From positions 1,054,001 through 1,118,000 of the forward strand of contig NHZP01000014.1 of assembly GCA_003313425.1 (NCBI GenBank): a DNA stretch of 64,000 nt, given 5' to 3'. This document shows, one piece after another, positions 19,708 to 29,104 of the stretch (the first letter of the stretch is position 1; each line of letters begins with the position of its first letter). This stretch comes from Pseudopyrenochaeta lycopersici. Lineage: Eukaryota; Ascomycota; Dothideomycetes; Pleosporales; Pseudopyrenochaetaceae. Below the pieces are notes generated by a model. It saw only the letters and a program-made list of their open reading frames with translations. It was not told where the DNA came from and ran no database searches. A program made the translations under genes and the position numbers.

Positions 19708-22019
19708 ATGAAGATGGAGATCTCGGATCCAGCCGAAAACACAGACGCTCCAGCCGAGAACACAGACGCTCCAGCAGCGGCACGACCGAAACGATCCCGC
19801 ACAGGGTGTTTGACTTGCCGAACTCGACGACGCAAATGTGAGCACCGAGCATCGGCCCCAGATAAGTATCTACTCATACTGCACAGGCGACGAAGGGAAG
19901 CCATTTTGTCGGAATTGCGTCTCAAAGGACTTTGAATGTCGCTATGCTGCAGCGTTTCAGATCTTGGGCAAAAACAATTACACACCGGATGTTGAGAACA
20001 GTATTAAATACGTAAATGTTCGGGTAGGTATACCTTTGCATTCTTGGACCCGGGCGCCTCCCAAATATCCTTCAGCTGGCATGTAGTTGTTGATCAATAA
20101 TGATTCTAACTGAATGGGAAGACGGATAATCTGCGTCTTCGTTGTGTGCGGATTTGAGAAGCGAACTATTGAATGCTATTGAAGCGCTAATGTTTAACAT
20201 AGTTTGTTGGGGACCATAGCAAAAGTCCGTTAGAAGGCGATGAAGAGTTGGCAAATTCCCGTAACGATCACAAATTTGAGAGCACTGCGGATTTGCATAG
20301 GCCTGCCGTCCGCGTCGACTCAACGCTTGAAAACAGTGTGACCAGAAGTGGCCAACCCCGATCGATCGACTTGCAAAATGCAGCGAACCACACCCCGTCA
20401 CCCAACAGCTACGAGTTCGCGGTGCATGGCTTGCTGGCACTCGGTTCTAGAAATGGGCCCAGCCAGGAGTTGCCATTTCCAACCGTAGAAGGCCCACGAG
20501 AACACCCTGTGGGCTTGCCCCAAGGCAATCTTTCCAATCTTTCCCCAGCGTTGGATCTGGTCGATGAAGCAGGCCAGAGTACCAACAATGCTGAAAGACA
20601 GAATGCGTGGAAATCAATAAGCCCTCTTCAGGCTCGGCTGGATCTTGGAATTCCTAACACAGGCGTGACCATCGAAAACACCCACGAGCCCGCATTTACA
20701 GCCGATCGTAATGCCATCAAGCACATCGTACCAATTGTCGCGGACAACAAAGCTGCAGATCTACATAAAACAAGTATTCCGGAACTGACGACGCAACAAT
20801 TAACTATCACCCAAGAAGCGGGACTACATGAACCCGCTTTAGAATTGTTGCAGTATTACCGTTATCATATTGCACCATGGGTACGTTGCCGAAGAGTGAT
20901 TGCATCGGAAGTGTAATTGACCATCAACAGCTGGACATTTGTGACTTCAACCAGTGCTTTGGTGTGGAAGTTTTGGGGCTATCAGCAGAATCCACTAGCA
21001 TTCGTAATGGAATACTGGCGCTCGCTAGCACAGCGCTGAATGGAAGCCGGACGCCACAGATTGAAGACCTGGTCAATAGTGATGTAATCGCGACGGATAG
21101 AGAATATTTGGTACACAATGCGCTGCTAGACGTGTTTCGTATCCTGACAGATGTAGAGACTGATCTCTCAGGATTCTGGCAGAAAGAAGAGAATATTTGT
21201 CAAGAAAGGCAGGTCTTAGAGACACTACTGCCACGGCTCGCAGACGACTCATCGCTCGTTTCTTCAGCATACTGGTTGCTAGTAAGACTTTGTAAGCAAA
21301 ATCTCTGCGAAGTTTGCTTCTCGATTAACAATGTATTAGTGTTGAGCTCTGCCCTTATGGCGACAAGACTTGTCCGCATTTCCCTCCCCTTCATGGCCGA
21401 GAATCTCTTCAGATCAACAGGCAACGACAACATAGCACGGGCCGCTCAAGATTCAATAGCCTTATGCGTCGATGCCGTCATGTTTTCGCAGGGCGACGAG
21501 GATCGATGGCTGCAGCAACGGTATGGACTGAACCGGGTAGAAGTGTGGAAGACGCTTATACAAGGATTTACACATTGGTACATTCATCGGCCACAAGAGT
21601 TTCAGCCCATCATCGAGCTGTATCCAAAAGATGGCGTCCGAGCAGACAATGACTTTCCTATGGTTGTGTTCACAGGGTCTTCAGCAATTTTAGCGAACCA
21701 GTTGTATCATACTGGTATGCTGTTGCTGTTGCAGAGCAAGCCACGCTTTGCTGACAAGCCGAATTCGAATTCGTCATCCATGTCGTCGCTCTGGCATGCA
21801 CACAGGATTTGCGGTATTGCAATCCAGAATGACGGACCTGGTTCCTGGGATCCATGTTTGATTGCTTCGTTAATAGTTGCGGCTCGAACAGTGACTCACG
21901 GGAGTCAGCATGCAGCCATATTCGATACATTAGAGGCTGTTCAGAGACTCACTGGGTGGAATTTCTCACACTATACTGATCAGCTGAGAACTGAATGGCA
22001 GCTTGCCGATGGTTGGTAA
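19708..22019 (+). CDS. Zn2Cys6 fungal transcription factor
   Basis: Nuclear binuclear-zinc regulator. Exons 19708-19837, 19887-20023, 20203-20880 and 20931-22019 give 677 residues. The zinc cluster is complete: C34-x2-C37-x6-C44-x6-C51-x2-C54-x6-C61, preceded by basic PKRSR. Intron 1 falls inside the codon of C44. The N terminus carries a tandem AENTDAP duplication. Intron 2 is long (179 nt) but has CTAAT/TTTAACATAG end signals, and joining there restores the family-typical NVRFV. From about residue 300 the protein is a fungal-specific TF domain (YYRYHIAPWLDICD, ANQLYHT, LWHAHRICGIAI, LTGWNF). An optional 48-nt in-frame intron at 21292-21339 would give 661 residues. It shares its promoter with the pentose reductase and ends 46 bp from the stop of a related regulator. 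Pentose control is inferred from context only. Confidence 0.85.
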
Positions 22020-22065
22020 AATCTAGCGGCCTCGGAGTAGAAATGGCTACCGAATCATTCCAAGG

Positions 22066-23642
22066 TCATACTTCTAGGCGAACCTTGTAACCCCAGGTGC
22101 TTTCAAGGTCACGAATGCGCCAGGTAGCAGTCCATCCAGTCAGTACCTCGATGTGCCGGATTGTCTTCACGACCACCGCTTGCTCTGAAGAATGACTCAA
22201 AAGACGACCAGCAATCCACAGTGGTTGAATGGCATTGTTCAAACATCCTTCGTGTGGATTGGCTAGAGAGATTCCGCAGATGCGCTTTGCATGCCACATG
22301 GCAGAAGCTGTAGGCGCAGACCCCAGAGGCACCTTCTGCTTTGGATTGGCGTTGAGGAGCAAAACGCAAGAAGTGTGGTAAAGTTGGTTAGACGAAATAG
22401 CAGCCCAGTGGGCGAAGAGGATGTAAGGGAAGGGTGCGTTATTTGTAGTCTCCACAGGGAGCATCTCTTTAGGGCGATAAAGTGCCCAATTGGACAGCTG
22501 CTCCCAGAGCTGAGACCATCGTTGCTGGAATTGGGAAGTATCACAGCCATTCTCGGTACCTAGCTCAACATACTTGTTGCGATCAGAGATGAGTTCGCAC
22601 GTCTTGGCGCAAAGGAAGACGGCAAAGTTGGCATACATATCAGGAGATGAGGAGTTACGGAAGAGAGCTTCGGCAGTATCCTCGGAGGTCCCTGCTGGCA
22701 GCCACTGAGATGGCTTGAGTAATGTACTTTCTGTTCCGTCCGAGATCAATGCCCCACAGACGTCTGGAGCATTTGCATTAATTCAAAACTTGCAGTGAGA
22801 TCTAGAAATCTTACCCATTCGAGCGTAACACCAAAACACGGCCTGCAGGACGTCGCCGCTGAAGCCATTGACACCAAACGCTTCGAAGACAGCCGCACAA
22901 CCTTCGAGGTGATGGCGCCAATTCTGAGCGCTTGCGGAGAACATTTCCAAACAGCACAAAATGACACACGCTGCAATGACTTGGGTATCCCGCGCTGAGA
23001 GGAGAGGGGTGAGTAGGCGGATGGCTTCCTGATAGAGCTCAAGGCTGTCGAATGATGCTTGCGTCTTTTCTTTGCGTTCAAGCTGACGAGCTCCAATGGC
23101 GAGGATAGCATAGAGCAAGGGAGAGGATTCCTTGGCGAGTGCTGGTAGCTGAATGCCAAATGCACGCTTGCTGTCGAACATGTCAAGCTGGACATATTAG
23201 CTAATATGTTCCCATGGATGACTGATATGAGAGAATTACTTACCCAAGGTGCGACCTGAGACAAGTAGTTCTTTAGGTACTGTACTCGTCTGCCCTGTGA
23301 CAGAACTTGCTTGATGTTGACCATTCCCACTGGTTCCTCATCATCGATAGGGGTTCCAGCACGGGTCGGAGCTGCCGAACGCGCGGTGGTGAAGAGTAGT
23401 GAACGCAAGGTTTCCTGCGATGCCAAATAGTCCGGATCATGTGCAAACTCGTCTAATGGCCAGCTCGAAGCAGTAGCTGGCGAAAGGAAAGGATCCATGT
23501 TCTCAAAGCCGTGGCCGCCTTCTACACCTAGACGAGCATCTGGCAATGGTGTTGGCAGAAAAGTCGACAGAAAGTCGCCAGGCGCATTAATGCCCTCATC
23601 TTGATGAAGACGACGCCGTTTGCTTGTCGGTTCTTCTATCAT
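22066..23642 (-). CDS. Fungal-specific TF-domain protein lacking a zinc cluster
   Basis: Three exons: 23244-23642, 22815-23187 and 22066-22763; introns of 56 and 51 nt; 489 residues. It has the same regulatory domain as its convergent neighbour: NYLSQVAPWLDMFD near residue 130; then W..YRPKEM; then ISSNQLYHTSCVLLL, MWHAKRICGISL and IEVLTGWTATWR near the end. The N terminus is only a basic SKRRRL (possible nuclear signal) followed by an acidic, Pro-rich segment. No Cys6 motif is present, and I found none in any frame of the 327-bp upstream gap. It could be a co-regulator or repressor acting on zinc-cluster partners, a truncated factor that lost its DNA-binding exon, or a mis-set start. The intact frame through about 490 residues argues against a pseudogene. 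Confidence 0.8.
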
Positions 23643-23969
23643 AGAGTGCTTCGAGGATGAGGTATAGCAAGCCTGTCGATGTGGAGAGCAACGGGGGCTT
23701 GGAGGAAGGAGTCAACCATTGACTTGGTAGTTGAGCGCTATGAAGGTGCAATGGGCGGGGATGTTAGCCGATCACGTGAGCAGACGCCACGTCCGGATCT
23801 TCCAGTCGCCGCGGGAATTCAGGCTTCCTCCATCCATCAACGCCACAAATCATATATTGAGAACGATTCCAAGGCGTACTTTGCGCATTCGTTTCGGTCT
23901 TTATCATGGCTATTAAAAGGGGCCCGGCAATTTGCTATCTTTAACGCCGGCAAAACAAACACAGAGTAC
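23643..23969. other. Gap between zinc-less regulator and transketolase
   Basis: A 327-bp region upstream of the regulator and downstream of the transketolase stop; both are on the minus strand. It would have to contain the regulator promoter. It has a CACGTG-like core (gatcacgtgagc, near 23774). No zinc-cluster coding exon is visible. Confidence 0.5.
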
Positions 23970-26309
23970 TCAGAGGTCAACAAACTCGCCCTTCAAGAGT
24001 GGGTCTTCTCGCACTTGCTGCAAGTAGCCCTCGACCTTCGCAGTCAGCGTTGGTATGTCGAAGCCAAAGTACTTGTAGGCCGCCTTGCCGGGCAGGCTGT
24101 GGCCGAAGCGCTTAATACATGCGGCTGCGTCAGCGTATCTTTCCCAGCCATTGGGCGCGTACGGCTCGATCACGACAGCAGGAATACCGCAGTGTCTTTG
24201 GAGCGTCTCTCGCTTGTAATCGGTTGGCTGGGCCTCGAACAGGCGTTGACATGGGAAGCTCACTACACGCGCCTTGATATTCTTCGCCTTTAGCTCCTTT
24301 GCTACATCGACCGCATGCGACAGCTCAGCACCCACGCCAATCAGGGTCACATGCGCATCCTGGACTTCTTCCACCACGTACGCACCCTTCGCAACCATGT
24401 TGCGATTCGTCTGTTTCAATTGTGGCAGTGTATGTCGCGATGTTGAGATGATGGTCGGTGTCTGCTTCGCTTCAATGGCCGTGATCCACGCGCCTGCGGT
24501 TTCCTCGCTATCGGCTGGCCGAATGTACAAGAGGTTGGGCATGGCACGATAGAGGTTTGCCAACTCAATGGGCTGATGAGTCGGGCCATCCTCTCCCATT
24601 CCAATAGAATCGTGGGTTGCTGCATGTATGACCTGAAGATGCTGTAGCGCGCCCATACGGACAGCCGGTGCTGCGTAGAGGTAGAACATGAAGAATGACG
24701 AGGTGATGGGGATGAATGTATTGGGAGCAAAAGCTGCCAGACCGTTCGAGATTCCGCACATGGCATGCTCTCGCACACCGTAGTGGATATACCGTCCACC
24801 ATAGTTGCCCGTGATGCCACATGTTGTTTTTAAATCCGGCTAAGTATCGTTAGTTCGTGCCATACTCATCCATTGGGAAATACGGAAACTCACGTGCTGG
24901 AAGTCAACCTTGCCCTTCCAGATCATGTTGACCGAGGGCGACAGGTCCGCAGTACCGACCATGAAATTATTGACCTTCTCCGCAATCGGGTTGAACACTA
25001 AGCCAGATGACTTTCTTGTTGCCGTAGGCACGTCTGGGAAAGAGGTCGGGATGAGATCTTTCCAATTTTGAGGCAGGCGCCCCTCCACTCGTCGCCTGAA
25101 TTCAGCACCCTCGTCAGGATACTTGATTTCATACTCTTGCACCTTCTTCTCCCATGATTGCACCAGTTCCTGGCCTCTTTGGGGGATATCTTCAAAAAAC
25201 TTGCGAACTTCCTCGCTAATCACGAAGTGCTTCTCAGGATCAAACCCATACGCCTTTTTCATGTTGGCCACGTCAGACGTCCCGAAAGCAGCTCCATGAG
25301 CGACAGCGTCTCCCGCGACAGCACTACCCAGACCAATAACGGTACGTACGTTGATGAATGTAGGCTTGCCGTTCGATGCTCTTGCTTTGTTCAAGGCGTT
25401 GACAAGACCCTCAATATCGAAGCATCCGTCTTGGATGTCAATGACATCCCACCCACATGCCCGCATCTTGGTATTGACGTCTTCCGTATTAGTCAGGTCG
25501 ACGCTGCCATCGCAAGTAACCTGATTGTTGTCGTAGATGATGGTGAGATTGTCAAGCTTCAGATGGCCAGCGAAGGAGATTGCCTCTAGCGCGACACCCT
25601 CCTGCAGACATGCGTCTCCGATCATGCACCAGGTATGGTTCGAGACAACATCAAAGTCTGGCTTGTTGTATGTCGCCTGCAGGTTCTTGGTCGCCATCGC
25701 TAAACCGACTGCATTCGCGACACCTTGTCCTAGCGGGCCTGTCGTGACCTCGATCCCTTCATGCTCGATTTCAGGATGACCGGGACATAAAGCATCGGCA
25801 CGATCCGAGTGATATGATTTTAGCTGCTCAAAAGTCATGGCCTTGTAGCCCGTGAGGTGGAGGAAGGAGTACTGGAAAAGACATGTGTGTCCTGATTTTG
25901 TCAATCACGTTATGTTCTTTGGACCTATAAGATACTCGAAACCCACCGTTGGATAGAATAAACCGGTCACGGTTGAAGTAGGTTGGCGTATGTGGTGCAT
26001 ATCTCATCACGTATTTCCACAATGCAACTCCGATGGCTGCCATACCGATTGCACCACTACTTCGATATCAACATCTTCCGTCCCCCAAAGTCAAGATTGA
26101 AAATCAACTTACCCAGGATGGCCGCCATTGAATTGCTGGCACAGATCAGCAATTAGCAATCTGAATGTCTTCAGGACGTGTTCTTGCTCCGTAGACAGCT
26201 TCTGTACTGATGATCCCTCTCGCTTTTCCTCTTGCTGGAGCTCATTTACGACGTTTTTGCCATACGCAGTCGAGCCGTTCACGTGCGGATTATCGTGTGC
26301 GAGATGCAT
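23970..26309 (-). CDS. Transketolase family, dihydroxyacetone-synthase type
   Basis: Thiamine-diphosphate enzyme moving a two-carbon ketol unit, typically from xylulose 5-phosphate. Exons 26113-26309, 25947-26056, 24894-25891 and 23970-24839; introns of 56, 55 and 54 nt; 724 residues. The start FRLLIADLCQQFNGGHPG, NRDRFILSNGHTCLFQY, SDRADALCPGHPEIEHEG and MIGDACLQEGVALEAISFAGH (the ThDP-binding GD..NN region) resemble dihydroxyacetone synthases of methylotrophic yeasts more than ordinary TKL1, which starts differently. The Pyr-domain catalytic glutamate lies in YGVREHAM. The C terminus ends FVDL, without an evident SKL-type peroxisomal signal. Acceptor choice (formaldehyde versus aldose phosphate) cannot be read off. 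It is divergent from the arabinitol dehydrogenase and fits a role downstream of xylulose 5-phosphate. Confidence 0.88.
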
Positions 26310-26791
26310 ATCGTGAGACTATTGGATTTGTGGAGAAATGCAGAATGAGAGTCAATTAAGTTGCAATAAACGGTCCTGAAGTATTTCGTGATCCTGTCAC
26401 AATCAGGGACTAGTTTAGTTTTCGAGAAGATGCTCAGGGTTGCCAAAACAGGAAATCCGGGGTTCCAGCGAGTAGCCAGGCGGCAGACACCTCCGTAAGT
26501 GATCTGGACTCCTATTGGCGTGGATGGGAAAACAGCCAAAAACGGTAATTATAGGCACCACGACTTTCTCTGCAATGCGCCTCCCTGCTAGAACGCTCCC
26601 CGCAATTTGCCACAGCTCTATCGTCTTCCACATGTCTTGAGGAAGAATTCTCTCCCTGCATGCCGCAGTTTTACCACGTTGACACGTGAGTTCTTGTCAA
26701 CGCTTTCCACTTACTCTTTGGACTGAAGTTGGACTTGCTCCCCTCTACAACATCTTCACCGTGAGCCTTGTAATATATTCCCGCACCAGAG
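26310..26791. promoter_or_regulatory. Shared divergent promoter of transketolase and arabinitol dehydrogenase
   Basis: A 482-bp bidirectional promoter. By eye it contains an inverted CGG-N9-CCG (26481-26495), a layout bound by Gal4-class zinc-cluster dimers; a CreA-type SYGGRG hexamer CCGGGG at 26457-26462; and a CACGTGAG at about 26683-26690. None is experimentally shown. Confidence 0.45.
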
Positions 26792-28194
26792 ATGTCACCA
26801 GCAATTGTCCTCGACCCTCCTGCATACAATGCACTTCCTGCTAAGACTTTACCCCAGTCTACCAATGAAACCACACAAACCACAATCAAGGCACCGCAGC
26901 CGAACCCTTCGTTGCAAGTAACAGCGGATCATAAATTGAAACAACAAGAAGCACCTGTATATGCACCAAAGAAGGGAGAGGTCCTGCTGCACATCAAAGC
27001 TACAGGGGTTTGCGGGTATGGTATGCAGGCTGCGACACGGAGAGCTGTTGCTGACCAAAGCTTGTCAGGTCCGATATCCACTTCTGGAGAGCCGGAAGAA
27101 TAGGTTCGCTCGTTGTAGAGGGAGACTGTATTCTCGGCCACGAAGCTGCAGGCGTCGTTCTACAATGCGGCGAAGATGTCACGAATCTCAAGCCTGGTAC
27201 TTCTTTGGCCGCCCTTGTACCGACCAATACAGGCTAATACTATCGTGATCAGGCGACCGCATAGCTCTCGAGCCTGGCGTACCTTGCGGTACCTGCTTTC
27301 TTTGTATGGATGGCCGGTACAATCTCTGTGAAGACGTGCAGTTTGCGGGCGTATATCCCTACCACGGTACCATACAACGCTACAAGACCCATCCAGCGAA
27401 GTGGTGTCATAGATTGCCTTCCAATGTGTCCTTTGCGGAAGGCGCTTTATTGGAGCCTCTTTCGGTTGTCATGCATGGCATCAAATCTGCTGGCTTGGGC
27501 TTAGGGAGGGGAGCGGTAATCTGCGGCGCGGGACCGATAGGACTTATTGCACTGGCTGCTGCGAGAGCGTCGGGGGCGCACCCGCTTGTTATCACAGACC
27601 TTGAGCCCAAGAGACTGGCGTTTGCCAAGAAGTTCGTTCCTTCTGCCACAACGTATCAAGTAGACCGAGAATTGGATGCGCAAGGAAATGCGAAGAAGAT
27701 AAGAGCGCTGTTTGACTTTGAGAATGTTGGCGAATATGGAGCCCCTGAAACAGTTTTGGAGTGCACCGGAGTCGAAAGCAGTATTGTAACCGCCGCATTT
27801 ACCGCAAGAAGAGGAGGCACAGTCATGGTGATTGGGGTTGGAAGAGAGATTATGAACAATCTACCGTTTATGCATCTGTCGCTCGCTGAGGTACGTTTAG
27901 ATTGTTCTTTTACTCCTTATCTGCTCTTTGAATTGTCATCAGGGCAGCCGGCTAAAGTTTCTATTTTGCATTTACTAATTCTATGTTCAGATTGATCTTA
28001 AATTCATCAACCGATACCGCGACACCTGGCCTGCCGGCCTACAATGCCTAGCAGGCGGAATATTGGATCTCAAGCCCCTCGTCAGTCATACGTATCCGCT
28101 AGAGAAGGCGCTTGATGCGCTGCATACATGTGGAGACTTGAGTAATGGAAGTATAAAGGTGCAAGTTGTTGATGAGAGGGATGACGTTTGGTAA
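26792..28194 (+). CDS. lad1: L-arabinitol 4-dehydrogenase
   Basis: Zinc-dependent medium-chain dehydrogenase oxidising L-arabinitol to L-xylulose with NAD+ in the fungal L-arabinose pathway. Exons 26792-27015, 27069-27196, 27253-27890 and 27991-28194; introns of 53, 56 and 100 nt; 397 residues. Catalytic zinc ligands: C74 (GVCGSDIHFW), H99 and E100 (ILGHEAAG). Structural zinc cysteines C129, C132, C135 and C143 are all kept. The coenzyme loop is GAGPIGLIALAAARASGAHP. EDVQFAGVYPYHGTIQRY, MNNLPFMHLSLAE and IDLKFINRYRDTWP are hallmarks of LAD rather than of xylitol or sorbitol dehydrogenase. The N-terminal extension of about 45 residues is usual for fungal LADs. It may also act weakly on xylitol. 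It is flanked by the transketolase (divergent) and the sugar transporter (same strand). Confidence 0.92.
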
Positions 28195-29104
28195 GCTGGA
28201 GGATGAAGATAACAATGATGATTTGAGAATGGTTGGCCTCAAGTATGCTGAAATGAGCTTACTTTATATGGATGGAATAGAGGTGTTCTTAATATTACGC
28301 TTTGGTTAATATAAATGATTAGCAAATTCTTGCTGGTTGGCTACGCCCGAACAACTGTGTTGTGGAACGCGACGCTTGCAACAAGTCCAAGTATTGTGTT
28401 TTGTGGCGTCATGATCACCAGATTCAAGTTTCGCAGCCAATTTACCAGAACGAAAGAAAAGGTTCGCCAATACTGTATGAATCACACGCGAGAAAGGTCC
28501 ATTCAGGATCCACTATTACCGCCAGTTGAGAAGAACTTTTCCTAGTCCGAATAGCGACGAAATTTTAATGAACTGATGCACTGCAAGACCGGCAAAACCC
28601 AAACAAAGGCTGCGTTCACAACACGAACTCGAAAATATCACGATGCTTCACGACTTGCAGCAGAGCCTCTGACTTCCTAAAGAGGAACCCAGAGTGTAAA
28701 CTTTGACTGGCTCACGGTAGATCTACGGACCGGCACATTCTCGGAAGGAATTCATCACAAGCGAGCGAATCGGCGTGAGCCCGGCAATGAAAGAGAAACT
28801 CGAATCGGGTTAGAGTCGGCTCCCATCGAAGGCATTGGGGTGGATTTCCCGACGTGCTGGGTCTGGGGTAGTTGGTTGCATTGCGGAACCAGATCCTGGA
28901 AACAGGAGACGACTCGTTTGCTCTGGGGTCCCTACGTCGACGTCAAAGTCATCTCCAGACCTATAAAGTTCGCATCTTCCCAGGTTCTAAAGATCGACAA
29001 CCAACCTGCAAACACAGGAGCGCGTCCCACAGTCCTGGGTCAAGTTCCAAGCTCATCTCATCGGGTCGTTTCACCGTCTGCTTTGCCTTTTCCTCCTCGT
29101 TGCT
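28195..29104. promoter_or_regulatory. Sugar transporter promoter region
   Basis: A 910-bp region between lad1 and the transporter on the same strand. Two CTGGGG hexamers (28863-28868 and 28923-28928) fit the CreA carbon-catabolite-repressor consensus SYGGRG, and a CGG-N7-CCG inverted pair lies at 28771-28783. No credible gene lies here. Confidence 0.45.

Noticed and set aside
23643..23969. Missing zinc-cluster exon of the minus-strand regulator
   Set aside because: I looked in the 327-bp gap for a C-x2-C-x6-C pattern on the minus strand and saw none; an exon further away would have to cross the transketolase gene.
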